NCBI RefSeq assembly: GCF_947488945.1 | Contig: NZ_CANLBS010000020.1 | Coordinates: 102,290 to 166,289 of the forward strand | Origin: an uncultured Streptomyces sp. | GTDB lineage: Bacteria > Actinomycetota > Actinomycetes > Streptomycetales > Streptomycetaceae | Reading direction: 5' to 3' | Length of the DNA stretch: 64,000 nucleotides | Program-made: the position numbers and the translations under genes | Shown: one piece after another, positions 16,395 through 25,475 of the stretch | How the letters are laid out: the number at the start of each line of letters is the position of its first letter | Numbering within the stretch: position 1 is the stretch's first letter | Notes under the pieces: model-generated | Told to the model about the DNA's origin: nothing | Seen by the model: the letters and a program-made list of their open reading frames with translations, nothing else | Database searches by the model: none

Positions 16395-18701
16395 GTGCGC
16401 GTCGGCACGCCTGCGACGGGGGACTTCGGACAGCGGTTGCGTCTGCTGCGGACCGCGGCCGGGCTGAGCCAGGAGGCGCTGTCGGACGCCGCCGGAGTGA
16501 GCGTCCGGGCGCTGGCCGACATGGAGCGCGGGCGTACCCGCGGCCCGCAGCGCGGCACGGTCCGGGCGCTGGCCGAAGCGCTGGACCTTGACGAGGAGGG
16601 GGCGGCGGACCTGGAGAAATCCGCCGCCGCGGGCCGCCCCCGTCCTCGGACGGCTGCCGGACCGCCCTCTCACGTCGCCCTGGCGCTGCCGCGCGACATC
16701 CCCGACTTCACGGCGCGGGGCCCCGCGCTCGCCCGGCTGCTGGAGCTGGTGCGCGGTCCGCGTCCCGGCCTGCCCGGTGTCACCGTGGTCGCCGGGCAAC
16801 CGGGCCTGGGCAAGACCGCGTTCGCGGTGCACGCGGCCCACCTCCTCGCCCCGGACTTCCCCGACGGGCGGTTCGCCCTCGACCTGCACGGCATGGAGCC
16901 CGAACCGGTCACGGTCCGGGACGCGTTGGCCCGGCTGCTGGCCGCGGTGGGGGTGGCGGACGCCACGATTCCGGCCGGCACCGACGACCGGGCGGGGCTG
17001 TGGCGGTCGCTGACCGCCGACCGGCGTCTGCTGCTCCTGCTGGACAACGCCGCCGACGAGGACCAGGTCAGGCCGCTGCTGCCCGGCACCGGCCCTTCCT
17101 GGGCCCTCGTCACCAGCCGTCAGTCGCTGGCGGGGCTGGAGTCGGTCCACCGCAGCGACCTGGCCCTGCTGCGGCGGGAGGAGTCGGTGGAGCTCCTGGC
17201 GCAGATCGTCGGTCAGGGGCGCGTCGCGGCGGAGGCGCAGGCCGCGCGCGACCTCGCCGACCTGTGCGGGCACCTGCCGCTGGCCGTCCGGATCGCCGGC
17301 CAGCGACTCCTCAGCCGGCCGCACGAGCGCCTGGCGAAGCTCGTCGTCCGCCTCGCCGCCGAGGGCCGCCGACTGGACGGACTCCGGGCGGGCAGTCTGG
17401 GCGTACGCGCCGCCTTCGCACTCTCCTACCGTCAACTCCCGCCCGCCTCGCAGCTCTTCCTGCGGCGCGCCTCGCTGGCCGCCGGAGGGGACTTCGGACC
17501 CGAGACCGGCGCGCTGCTCACCGGTCTGTCGTACGAGGAGGCGGTCGTGCGCGCCGAGGAGCTGACCGACGCGGGGCTGTTGCAGAGCGACGCCGTCGAG
17601 GAGCGCTACCGGTTCCACGATCTGCTCAAGCTCTACGCGGCCGAGCAGCTCGCCGCCGAGGACGTCCCCGGAGCGCGGGACGCGGCCCTGGACCGGACGG
17701 CGCGGTGGATGGTGCGCCGGGCCACCGCCGCCGCACTGCACTTCGACGCCGACCACCTCGGGAACACGCCCCCCGGCGACCCGGATCCAGCGTCGGCGCC
17801 GGTCGGCCGGGAGGAGGCGCGGGCCTGGCTGGAGGCGGAACGCGCCCAGTGGGTCGCGGCGCTGGGCCGCGCCCTCGACATCGGGCTATACCGGGAGGTG
17901 CTGGACGCGGCGGAGGCGATGCACTGGTTCTCCGACCTCAACCAGCACTGGGAGCAGTGGGTGGAGGTGTTCCGGTGCTCCTCCGCAGCGGCCCGCCTGC
18001 TGGGCGGCGGACGGGAGGAGGCGGTCCACCTCAACTACCTCGCCTGGGCCTACAACATGTGCGTCCACGACCCCCGTGCCGCGCTGAGGACCGCCGACGC
18101 CGCCCTCGCGGCGGCCCGCGCGTGCGAGGACGGCCTCCAGGAGGGATGGGCCCTCGGGTACGGCGCGGGCGCGCTCCAGCGGATGGGCCGGTCGGAGGAG
18201 GCCCACGGCCGCCTGCGGGAAGCGGCCCGTTGCCTCGCCTCCGTGGATTGTGCCCACGCCCGGCTGGCCGAGCTGACGATCCTCAACACCCTCGGCACCC
18301 TGCTGCGCCAGACCGGCCGGGCCGAGGAGGCCCTAGGCATCCATCGCCGCGCCGAACGGATCTGCCGCGCGGGGGTGCCCGGCCGGCCGGACGAACTGAT
18401 CGGGCTGTACCTCGCGTTCGTGCTGCAGCAGCTCGGCAACGACCTCGCGGCCCTCGGCCGCGGCGCCGAGGCCGAGCCGCCGCTGCGGCATGCCCTCACC
18501 GCCTTCGAGGCGGCGCACATGCCGGTGTGGGCCGCGTCGGCGCGCCTCGACCTCGGTCATGTGCTGAAGGCCCTCGGGCATTCCGAGACCCGGCAGACCC
18601 TGCTCGCGGCACGCGAGGCGCTCGCCGCGCTCAGCAGTCCCCGGCGGGAGGAGGCCGCCGCCGCGCTCGCCGCACTCGACCGAGCGTCCGACGTTTCCTG
18701 A
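16395..18701 (+). CDS. XRE-NB-ARC-TPR transcriptional regulator (STAND family)
   Basis: 768-residue regulator. It has an N-terminal XRE helix-turn-helix (about 11-66; LRTAAGLSQEALSDAAGVSVRALADMERGR) and an NB-ARC NTPase domain (about 105-380) with Walker A AGQPGLGKT (133-141), Walker B LLLLLDN, LVTSR sensor and GHLPLAVRIAG. A winged-helix-like segment follows (YRFHDLLKLYAAEQ), then a C-terminal TPR array (about 480-760). This AfsR-like architecture couples signal sensing by TPRs to ATP-driven activation, usually of secondary metabolism or differentiation genes. GTG start at 16395. It is followed 85 bp later by an LRV/HEAT-like gene on the same strand. Confidence 0.88.
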   Translation: MRVGTPATGDFGQRLRLLRTAAGLSQEALSDAAGVSVRALADMERGRTRGPQRGTVRALAEALDLDEEGAADLEKSAAAGRPRPRTAAGPPSHVALALPRDIPDFTARGPALARLLELVRGPRPGLPGVTVVAGQPGLGKTAFAVHAAHLLAPDFPDGRFALDLHGMEPEPVTVRDALARLLAAVGVADATIPAGTDDRAGLWRSLTADRRLLLLLDNAADEDQVRPLLPGTGPSWALVTSRQSLAGLESVHRSDLALLRREESVELLAQIVGQGRVAAEAQAARDLADLCGHLPLAVRIAGQRLLSRPHERLAKLVVRLAAEGRRLDGLRAGSLGVRAAFALSYRQLPPASQLFLRRASLAAGGDFGPETGALLTGLSYEEAVVRAEELTDAGLLQSDAVEERYRFHDLLKLYAAEQLAAEDVPGARDAALDRTARWMVRRATAAALHFDADHLGNTPPGDPDPASAPVGREEARAWLEAERAQWVAALGRALDIGLYREVLDAAEAMHWFSDLNQHWEQWVEVFRCSSAAARLLGGGREEAVHLNYLAWAYNMCVHDPRAALRTADAALAAARACEDGLQEGWALGYGAGALQRMGRSEEAHGRLREAARCLASVDCAHARLAELTILNTLGTLLRQTGRAEEALGIHRRAERICRAGVPGRPDELIGLYLAFVLQQLGNDLAALGRGAEAEPPLRHALTAFEAAHMPVWAASARLDLGHVLKALGHSETRQTLLAAREALAALSSPRREEAAAALAALDRASDVS

Positions 18702-18786
18702 GGGAACCGCGCCCACCTGCGGGTTTCCCGGTAGGGTCGCGGCCCGACGGTGTCAGAAAGCCGTCGTCACGAGGGAGTTGCCACGC

Positions 18787-20280
18787 ATGCCTACGCCTCA
18801 GGACATCTGGGACGCCGCCGATCTGCCCGCACGGCGGCTCGCCGGGGTGGCCCTGAATCCGTCCTCGTCACCGGACGTGCTGCTGCGCCTGCTCGCCGAC
18901 GGTCCGCCGGCGGTGCGGATGGTGCTGTGCCGGGACCGCGTCCTGCCCGACACGGTGGTGGAGGCCGTGCTCAGGCATCCCGACACCCGCACCCGCTCGT
19001 TCTTCGCCCGCAACCCGCACGTCGATCCCGCCCAGCGGGCCCGCCTGGTCGACGATCCGGAGTGGCTCGTCCGCGCCCACCTCGCCGAGGCTCCCAAGGT
19101 GCCGGGCGGGGGCAGGCCCGCACCGCTGCCGGACGACGTGGTCGTCCACATGATGCTCACGTACGAGGGGGACCTTCTCGGCGGCCCGCTCTACGAGCAG
19201 ATGTCCCCCGGGCTGTACCGAGGCCTGGCCACCCATCCGGTCGCCGGGGTCCGCCGTTGGGGGGTGGGGTTCTGGAGCGGGCTGCCCGCCGTCACACGGA
19301 CCGCCCTGCTGGCGGACACCGACGAAGAGGTCAGGAAGCGGGCGCGGGCGCATCTGCGGAGCGAGGACCCGGCGTGGGTGGAGCGGGAACTGCCCGCCCG
19401 TGCGTGCCACGCGCGCCTGCACATGCTGATGCACCAGGCCCTCAGCAGAACGGTCGTGGACAGCGTCCTCACCGCCCCGGTCGCCGAGAGGGAGCGGCAC
19501 GTGATCGCCGGTAACCCGACGCTGCCCCACGACGTGGTGGTCCTCCTGTCCGCCGATCCCGACCCGGCGGTACGCGAGGCCGTCGCGCACCGCCCGGATC
19601 TCCGGGCCGACGAGCGCCGGACGCTCGCCACCGATCCCGACCCCCGGGTCCGGCTCGCGCTGTCCGTGCATCCGGCGCTGAGCGAGCAGGAACGGGCCGC
19701 CGTCGACTACGCCATACCGGCGGACAACGGCGTTTACTGGTGGCCCGTGTCCCCCCTCCCCCGGGATCCCCACGAGGTCCGCCGGGACGCCGACTCCGCC
19801 CACCCGCTGCTGCGCCGCAGTGCGGCCCGGGACCGCTTCCTGCCGCCCGACCTCGTGGAGCGGCTGGCCGCCGACGACGATCCCGGCGTACGCGCTCTGC
19901 TGGCCCACATCCATCCGGACGCCCCCTCCGCGCTGCTGCTGCGGGTCTTCGTGGAGCACGACGGCGCGGACCGCGCACGCCTGATCACCCGGCCGAACTT
20001 CCCCACCACCGGTCTGTCGGTCTTCGCCGACCACGACGACCCCGAGGTCCGGGCCCTGGCCGCCCGCGATCCCCGTACCGCCCCTGCCACCGTGGAGCGC
20101 CTGACCCGCGACACGGACCCCGCCGTGCGGGCCGCACTGGCGCGCCACCCGGCTCTTCCGCGGGCGCGGCTGACGGAGCTGCTCGCCGACGAGGAACTGG
20201 CCCACCCCGCCGCGGCGAACCCGGCGTTGGATCCCGAGGTGATCGAACGGCTGGTGTCGACGGGCGGCGCGTGGGCATGA
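18787..20280 (+). CDS. Leucine-rich-repeat-variant/HEAT-like repeat protein
   Basis: 497-residue soluble protein built almost wholly of short helical repeats of the type (A/N)(R/H)xP xLPxxxxxxLxxDxDPxVRxAxAxHP. Examples are ARNPHVDPAQRARLVDDPEWLVRA, AGNPTLPHDVVVLLSADPDPAVRE and ARHPALPRARLTELLADEEL. This resembles leucine-rich-repeat-variant (LRV) or HEAT-type scaffolds, which bind proteins. No catalytic motif, signal or membrane segment is seen. ATG at 18787 preferred (GAGGGAG about ten bases upstream) over an in-frame TTG at 18778 too close to that site. Similar proteins are widespread in Streptomyces with unknown role. Confidence 0.8.
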   Translation: MPTPQDIWDAADLPARRLAGVALNPSSSPDVLLRLLADGPPAVRMVLCRDRVLPDTVVEAVLRHPDTRTRSFFARNPHVDPAQRARLVDDPEWLVRAHLAEAPKVPGGGRPAPLPDDVVVHMMLTYEGDLLGGPLYEQMSPGLYRGLATHPVAGVRRWGVGFWSGLPAVTRTALLADTDEEVRKRARAHLRSEDPAWVERELPARACHARLHMLMHQALSRTVVDSVLTAPVAERERHVIAGNPTLPHDVVVLLSADPDPAVREAVAHRPDLRADERRTLATDPDPRVRLALSVHPALSEQERAAVDYAIPADNGVYWWPVSPLPRDPHEVRRDADSAHPLLRRSAARDRFLPPDLVERLAADDDPGVRALLAHIHPDAPSALLLRVFVEHDGADRARLITRPNFPTTGLSVFADHDDPEVRALAARDPRTAPATVERLTRDTDPAVRAALARHPALPRARLTELLADEELAHPAAANPALDPEVIERLVSTGGAWA

Positions 20281-20360
20281 CCGCCGACGCGGCGCGGCGC
20301 AAGGCCCCGTCCCGGCAGTGGCTCTCCCCGGAGACTCCCCGGGGGACCTGCCGTCGCACG

Positions 20361-20397
20361 GGCGGCGGCCGGGACACGACCGTCCGCGGCCGCCGCC
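20361..20397. terminator. Bidirectional terminator between LRV and PL11 genes
   Basis: Perfect 11-bp stem GGCGGCGGCCG (20361-20371) and CGGCCGCCGCC (20387-20397) with a 15-base loop, between convergent genes. Confidence 0.7.
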
Positions 20398-20432
20398 TCG
20401 CCGGCGCATCCGGTACGTCGCTCCCGGTCCGG

Positions 20433-22325
20433 CTAGGGAGTGTGGATGACCGGACGCGGCGCGGTCCCGGAGCCGAGGGCGAAGCTCGGGTGCGGCGGCT
20501 GGTTGTAGGCGGTGTTCTGCCAGGCGAGGGCGGTGCGGTAGGTGGTGTCGTGGAGGAGCGTGGTGATCTTCGTGCCGGTCTCGTACGGCGTGGAGTAGAT
20601 CCGTAGCGCGGTGTTGTTCGTGGTGGGCCAGACGACTTCCTCGCGCCAGTCGCCGAGGATGTCGCCGGAGAGCGCGGGGGTCGCCTTGGTGCCGTTGTTG
20701 GCGTGCACCGAGGCGGCGGTCAGCAGCCGGGTGTCGCCGGAGGTGCCGTACTTGTCGATGTGGGTGGAGTCGAGCAGTTCCCGCGTGGTGTCACCGTCCC
20801 ACCAGGCGAGGAAATTGGTGCTGGAGGGCTTGCGGTCGGCGACGACCGCGCCGGACGGAGAGCGGATGCCGGAGACCGCCGAGGACCAGGACTCCGCGCC
20901 GGGGCTGCCGGACCAGATGTCGCCGCTGACGCCCCGGCCGTTGTCGCCGGAAGCGGGGGTGGACCAGATGATCGTGCCGGTCTTCGCGTCGGCCATCCAG
21001 GACGACGGCTTGGAGCTGTCCTCGTCGACCTTGAACTCCTCCAGGCCCGGCCGGGACGGGTCGAGGTCACCGACGTGCTGGGCGTCGCCGTGGCCGTTCT
21101 TCGTGGTCCACAGGCCGCCGCCGTTGTCGTCGATTGCCATCGCGCCGTAGACGATCTCGTCCTTGCCGTCGCCGTCCACGTCGGCCACCGACAGCTGGTG
21201 GTTGCCCTGGCCGTCGTAGCCCTTGCCGGTGTTGGTGGAGCTGTTGGTGTCGAAGGTCCACCGGCGGGTGAAGGCGCCGCCTCGCCAGTCCCAGGCGGCG
21301 ACGACCGTACGCGTGTAGTAGCCGCGCGCCATGATCAGCGAGGGCCGGGCGCCGTCGAGGTAGGCGGTCCCGGCGAGGAAGCGGTCGACGCGGTTGCCGT
21401 ACGAGTCGCCCCAGGAGGAGACGGTGCCGCGCGCGGGCACGTAGTCGACGGAGCCCATGGCCGCCCCGGTCCGCCCGTCGAACATGGTGAGGTACTCGGG
21501 TCCGGTCAGCACGTAGCCGGAGGAGTTGCGGTGGTCGGCCGACGTGCTGCCGATCGTCTTGCCCGTGCCGTCCACCGTGCCGTCCGCCGTCTTCATGGCG
21601 ACCTCGGCACGGCCGTCGCCGTCGTAGTCGTACACCTGGAACTGCGTGTAGTGGGCGCCGGAGCGGATGTTGCGGCCGAGGTCGACGCGCCAGAGCCGGG
21701 TGCCGTCGAGCCGGACTCCGTCGACGATCGTGTTGCCCGTGTAGCCGGACTGCGAGTTGTCCTTGGCGTTGGTGGGCTGCCACTTCAGTACGAAGTCGAG
21801 CGCGCCGTCCCCGTCGAGGTCGCCGACGGAGACGTCGTTGGCCTCGTAGGTGTAGGCGACCCCGTCGGGGGTGGTGCCTCCGGCGGGCGGGCTGATGGCC
21901 ACGTCCTTGTATCCGGCGCGGAACTGCACCGCGTGCACGGAGTCGGCCTGCTCGACGCCGCCGACGACCGCGCGGACGGTGTAGTCGGCGGTGGCCGGCG
22001 CGCCGGAGTGGAAGTAATCGGTCGACCCGGTGACGGGGGTGGCGTTCACCTTGGTGCCGGCGCGGTAGACGTTGAAGGCGACGTCGTCCGGGTCGGTGCC
22101 GAGCCATCGCCAGCTGACCAGGTTGCCGCTCTCGGTGTGGACGCTGACGACGCCGCGGTCCAGGGCTTCCGCCTGCCGGGCGGTCGCCGCGTGGGAGGTC
22201 TGTCCGGCGGCGACCAGGCCGCCCGCCGCGAGCAGTCCGGCGGCGAGGGAGCTGACGATCACACGGGTCCGACCGCTGCGGCGACGCCTGCCGCGCGGGT
22301 GGGGGGCGGAGCGGGAGGGAGTCAC
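20433..22325 (-). CDS. Secreted rhamnogalacturonan lyase, PL11 family
   Basis: 630-residue secreted lyase that cleaves rhamnogalacturonan I of pectin by beta-elimination. A basic, Arg-rich N-terminus and hydrophobic core (SSLAAGLLAAGGLVAAG) form the signal peptide. The mature part starts with a fibronectin-like segment (GVVSVHTESGNLVSWRWLGTDPDDVAFNVYR). It then has the PL11 eight-bladed propeller with repeated calcium-binding DxDGDG loops: VGDLDGDGALDFVLKW, YDYDGDGRAEVAMKTADGT, VADVDGDGKDEIVYGAM and ILGDWREEVVWPT. GTG at 22325 chosen because GAAGG lies eight bases upstream; the alternative GTG at 22334 would abut it. It stands alone without pectin-uptake partners in the window, 36 bp downstream of the DUF1232 gene. 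Confidence 0.93.
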   Translation of the reverse strand: MTPSRSAPHPRGRRRRSGRTRVIVSSLAAGLLAAGGLVAAGQTSHAATARQAEALDRGVVSVHTESGNLVSWRWLGTDPDDVAFNVYRAGTKVNATPVTGSTDYFHSGAPATADYTVRAVVGGVEQADSVHAVQFRAGYKDVAISPPAGGTTPDGVAYTYEANDVSVGDLDGDGALDFVLKWQPTNAKDNSQSGYTGNTIVDGVRLDGTRLWRVDLGRNIRSGAHYTQFQVYDYDGDGRAEVAMKTADGTVDGTGKTIGSTSADHRNSSGYVLTGPEYLTMFDGRTGAAMGSVDYVPARGTVSSWGDSYGNRVDRFLAGTAYLDGARPSLIMARGYYTRTVVAAWDWRGGAFTRRWTFDTNSSTNTGKGYDGQGNHQLSVADVDGDGKDEIVYGAMAIDDNGGGLWTTKNGHGDAQHVGDLDPSRPGLEEFKVDEDSSKPSSWMADAKTGTIIWSTPASGDNGRGVSGDIWSGSPGAESWSSAVSGIRSPSGAVVADRKPSSTNFLAWWDGDTTRELLDSTHIDKYGTSGDTRLLTAASVHANNGTKATPALSGDILGDWREEVVWPTTNNTALRIYSTPYETGTKITTLLHDTTYRTALAWQNTAYNQPPHPSFALGSGTAPRPVIHTP

Positions 22326-22361
22326 GGTACGCACCTTCGGCCGGGGGCGGGTTACGTGACG

Positions 22362-22712
22362 TCAGTTGCTGCCGGGGGTCAGAAGGTTGCCGTCGGCCGC
22401 CGATTCTTTGCGCCGGCCGCCCGGCAGGTCCGCGCGCCCGCCGATGCCGGCGGCGCGGGCGGCGGAGTGCAGGGAGCGCAGGGCCAGCAGCAGGAAACCG
22501 ATGTCGTCGAGGTACACCGGGTCCGGGATCAGGTCGACCGGCGAGACGGTGTAGACGAGGGAGGCCCAGAACAGGGCCTTGTCGCGGAGCGGGATGCCCG
22601 CGTCGGTGAGCAGTTTCCTGGCCCGTACGACGCGTACGAACAGAACTGCCGCCACCGCCATGGTGATCAGCGCGAGGGCCGCGCCGAGGATGAGCCAACC
22701 CGTGGTGTCCAT
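22362..22712 (-). CDS. DUF1232 (YkvA-like) membrane protein
   Basis: 116-residue protein with one N-terminal transmembrane helix (TGWLILGAALALITMAVAAVLFVRV). A DUF1232 core follows: RDKALFWASLVYTVSPVDLIPDPVYLDDIGFLLLALRSL. The SPVDLIPD motif is diagnostic of YkvA-like proteins, whose function is unknown. Start at 22712 (MDTTGW) is set by the membrane helix; the frame further upstream lacks family resemblance. Same strand as the Wbl gene 100 bp upstream. Confidence 0.85.
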   Translation of the reverse strand: MDTTGWLILGAALALITMAVAAVLFVRVVRARKLLTDAGIPLRDKALFWASLVYTVSPVDLIPDPVYLDDIGFLLLALRSLHSAARAAGIGGRADLPGGRRKESAADGNLLTPGSN

Positions 22713-22815
22713 GGTTCCCCGTCTACCCGTTCTGCGGCCCGGCATCTCGCCCGGCGGGGTTCCGCGGCCGCCGGCGTCGTGCGCGGGCCGGCGGCCGGGG
22801 CGCGGTGGCCCCGGC

Positions 22816-23133
22816 TCACCGCGCCTGCCGCTCCGCCTGCCTGCGGGTACGGCGCTTGAGGGCGCGCCGCTCGTCCTCGCCGAGGCCTCCCCAGACGCCG
22901 AAGTCCTGGCCGTTCTCCATCGCCCAGCGCAGGCACTGTTCCTGGACCGGGCAGGTCCGGCAGACCGCCTTGGCGTCCTCGGCCTGCACCAGAGACGGCC
23001 CGGTGCTGCCGATGGGGAAGAACAGGTCCGGGTCGACCTCGCGGCAGGCCGCGAGACTCCGCCAGTTGTCCCCCGTCCCTTCGACCGTGACTCCGTCGTG
23101 CACGGCCCCGCTCTGCATGGTTCCGTTCCGCAT
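22816..23133 (-). CDS. WhiB-like iron-sulfur regulator (WblE/WhiB1 type)
   Basis: About 105-residue Wbl protein. It has the four cysteines of the [4Fe-4S] cluster (LAACREVDPDLFFP, then CRTCPVQEQC), the conserved turn GVWGGLGEDERRALKRR and a basic C-terminus. The LFFPIG..GP..VQ..DAKAVC pattern is closest to WhiB1/WblE. Wbl proteins act with the primary sigma factor in sporulation, antibiotic resistance or redox response. The start is uncertain: ATG 23133 has GGGAG only two bases upstream and ATG 23118 has it twelve bases away. Confidence 0.93.
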   Translation of the reverse strand: MRNGTMQSGAVHDGVTVEGTGDNWRSLAACREVDPDLFFPIGSTGPSLVQAEDAKAVCRTCPVQEQCLRWAMENGQDFGVWGGLGEDERRALKRRTRRQAERQAR

Positions 23134-23386
23134 GACTCCCACTTCCGGTGCTCGGGTTCGGTATTCGGTCCGTAGGCGTCGGGTGACCGCGTAAACGGAA
23201 CCGAAACCACCGGGAGCCGCTTTTCGGGCTCTTTCCCGCACGCGTTCCCGTATGCGGTGGCCCGGCGCACTCGTCGGCGTACGGGAGACCCTCGGCATCC
23301 CGCTACGGGGATGGTCCGTCGTCACGGTGCGTACTCGCGTCGGAACGGTGTGTTTTCGCTCGTACGGGTGACGAAGGAGCGGTTTC

Positions 23387-24496
23387 TCAGGACGGCGGCC
23401 GAGGGGCCGTCTCCCGGTGCAGCGCGAGCATGGCCTGGTCGTCCTGGGGGCGTCCGCCGGTGTGGCGGCGGACGTCGTGGACGAGGGCGTCCAGGATCTG
23501 CGACGGTGACGTGGAGTCACCGAGGGCGCGGCGGCGGCGCAGCAGCAGCGGCAGCCGTTCGGCGGCGTCGTAGAAGACGCCCGCGGTGTCGCGCGACTCG
23601 CTGACACCGTCGGTGTAGCAGATCAGCGTGGCGCCCGGCGGGAAGTCGAAGGTGTCGACGGGGGCGGGCCAGGCGCCGAGTCCGCCCATGCCGAGCGGCG
23701 GCGCCTCGGCGCTCGGCACGAGCAGGGTCGCGCGCCCGCGGTCGTCGAGGAGGACGGGCGGCGGATGGCCGCGGTTGACGATGCGCACGGTGCTGAGGTC
23801 GGGGGCGAACTCGGCGACGAGCGCGGTGGTGAAGCCCTCCACGTCCTCGAGACCGCCCCGGCGGTCCCCCTCGCGCGACAGCGCCCGTTCCAGCGCGTCC
23901 ACGAGGGCGGGCAGGTTCTCGGACTCGTCGGCGGCGTAGCGGAAGGCGCCGATGTCGGAGCAGACCGCGCTGACGGCGCCGAGCCCCTTGCCGCGGACGT
24001 CGCCGACCATCACCCGGGTGCCCCACGGCGTGGCCTGGGCGACGTAGAGGTCCCCGCCGATCATCGCCTCGTCCTCGGCGGGCACGTAGCGGGCGGCGAC
24101 GGTCAGGGGGCCGATGCGGGCGGGCGGCGGGGGCAGCACGGCCCGCTGGGCGACGGCGGCGACCTGCCTCGCCCTGCGGGTGGAGGCGTCCCGTCGCGCC
24201 AGTGTCCGGTTGATGACCACGGCCAGAACGGTCACGGCCGCCAGGGTGAGCTGGTTGGCGACGCCGGCGCGCCAGCCGAAGGTGCCGTCGACGTGCGCGA
24301 GGACCGCGTGGACCGCCATCGAGATCAGCCCCACCGCGACGACCCCCCGGGGCCGCAGCAGCGGGGCGGCGGCGACGGGGGCGACGGTCAGCAACGGCGC
24401 CGACGTCACGTCGGCCGGCGTCACGAGGTCGATCACGACGGCCAGCACGATGACGAAGCCGGGGATCCACTGGGCCCTGCTCGGTTGCCGCACCAC
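23387..24496 (-). CDS. Membrane SpoIIE-type PP2C serine phosphatase
   Basis: 369-residue protein. The first ~125 residues form about four transmembrane helices (WIPGFVIVLAVVIDLVT to LTLAAVTVLAVVINRTLA). The rest is a SpoIIE/PP2C phosphatase: RAVLPPPPARIGPLTVAARYVPA, IGGDLYVA, VMVGDVRGKGLGA, GFTTALVAEF, NRGHPPPVLL and CYTDGVSESRD, with metal-binding aspartates intact. Such proteins dephosphorylate anti-anti-sigma factors and so control partner switching. A candidate partner, the RsbW-like ATPase gene, lies about 1 kb away. GTG start; GGGGGA directly precedes it, so the true start could be a few codons downstream. Confidence 0.9.
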   Translation of the reverse strand: MVRQPSRAQWIPGFVIVLAVVIDLVTPADVTSAPLLTVAPVAAAPLLRPRGVVAVGLISMAVHAVLAHVDGTFGWRAGVANQLTLAAVTVLAVVINRTLARRDASTRRARQVAAVAQRAVLPPPPARIGPLTVAARYVPAEDEAMIGGDLYVAQATPWGTRVMVGDVRGKGLGAVSAVCSDIGAFRYAADESENLPALVDALERALSREGDRRGGLEDVEGFTTALVAEFAPDLSTVRIVNRGHPPPVLLDDRGRATLLVPSAEAPPLGMGGLGAWPAPVDTFDFPPGATLICYTDGVSESRDTAGVFYDAAERLPLLLRRRRALGDSTSPSQILDALVHDVRRHTGGRPQDDQAMLALHRETAPRPPS

Positions 24497-24544
24497 TCCC
24501 CCACGCTCCCCGCACGGGCCGGGCCGCGCATCCCGGGGCGCGGG

Positions 24545-25387
24545 TCAGCAGCGGTGCGGGAGCGGGGTTCCGGGCGGCGGAGCGGCGGCGCAGGCCGCGT
24601 CGAGGCGGCTGCGGTGCTGGTTGACGGTGTCCGGGTCGTCGAACACGTCGATCCGGATGCCGGGTGTCTCCACGACGGCGCGGTCGCCGATCTCCGGGGC
24701 GGGCACCCGTAGCAGGTGGAGCGGCGGCGAGCCGGTGAGCGGATGGGGCGGGTGGTCGAGCGGGACGACCTGCACCGTCAGACGGGGTACCCGCGCCGCC
24801 GCCTCGTCCAGGGCCGCACGCTGCCGGGCCATGACGGCGGGTCCGCCGACGTCGGTGTGGAGGGCCGCGGCGGGCAGCAGCGCCCAGAGCGCGGCGCCGC
24901 GGGCGTGCAGCCGGGCCTGCCGTTCGTGGAGCAGTTCGAGGCGGCGCTCCAGGCGGGCGGCGGTGTCGTCGGGGTACGCCGTCCGGTGGAGGGCCGCCGC
25001 GTAGGCGGGGGTGCGGAGCAGTTCGGGCACCAGGGCCGGGTGCCAGGTCCGGACGAGTCCGGCGGAGGACTCCATGCCGATGACGTCGAACTGCCAGGGT
25101 TCCATGGCGTCGCGCCACCGGTGCCACCAGCCGGGCAGGTTCGCGGCACCGAGGCGGGCAAGGACCGATGCGGCCTCTGCCTCCGGAACACCGTAGCGCG
25201 CGAGCAGGGCCTCCACCTGGCGGGCGTCGAGGCCCGTCTCGGCCCGTTCGATGCGGCGCACCGTGGCGGGGTGGGCGTCCAGGGCGCGGGCGGCGTCGGC
25301 GAGCGGCACTCCGGCGCGTTCCCGCATCATCCGCAGCCGGGCCGCGAGGACGCGGTGCTCCAGGGTGGGGCCGGATCGGGCTCTCAT
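24545..25387 (-). CDS. XRE-family regulator with DUF5753 (Scr1-like)
   Basis: 280-residue regulator. It has an N-terminal helix-turn-helix (LRMMRERAGVPLADAARALDAHPATVRRIERAETG) and a C-terminal DUF5753 domain (about 95-275; FDVIGMESSAGLVRTWHPALVPELLRTPAYAAAL, LTVQVVPLDHPPHPLTGSPPLHLLRVP). Streptomyces has dozens of such proteins, nearly always beside an RsbW-like ATPase or a small DUF397 protein; here the ATPase is divergent. ATG at 25387 has GAGG eight bases upstream. An inverted repeat in the shared 88-bp promoter region may be its operator. Confidence 0.88.
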   Translation of the reverse strand: MRARSGPTLEHRVLAARLRMMRERAGVPLADAARALDAHPATVRRIERAETGLDARQVEALLARYGVPEAEAASVLARLGAANLPGWWHRWRDAMEPWQFDVIGMESSAGLVRTWHPALVPELLRTPAYAAALHRTAYPDDTAARLERRLELLHERQARLHARGAALWALLPAAALHTDVGGPAVMARQRAALDEAAARVPRLTVQVVPLDHPPHPLTGSPPLHLLRVPAPEIGDRAVVETPGIRIDVFDDPDTVNQHRSRLDAACAAAPPPGTPLPHRC

Positions 25388-25442
25388 CGCGCACGCCTCG
25401 CTCGGTCGGCCCCGATGCGGAGCGTCGCACATTCTGTCGCTT

Positions 25443-25460
25443 GCAAAGTATGCCCTTTGC
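25443..25460. promoter_or_regulatory. Inverted repeat in the divergent XRE/ATPase promoter region
   Basis: GCAAAG (25443-25448) and CTTTGC (25455-25460), six bases apart, in the only AT-richer stretch between the XRE gene and the anti-sigma-type gene. Likely operator of the XRE regulator; the assignment rests on position and symmetry only. Confidence 0.4.
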
Positions 25461-25475
25461 GCGGACAGTACGTAC

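Noticed and set aside
18778..18789. TTG start for the LRV/HEAT-like protein
   Set aside because: It almost abuts the GAGGGAG ribosome site; the ATG nine bases downstream has proper spacing.
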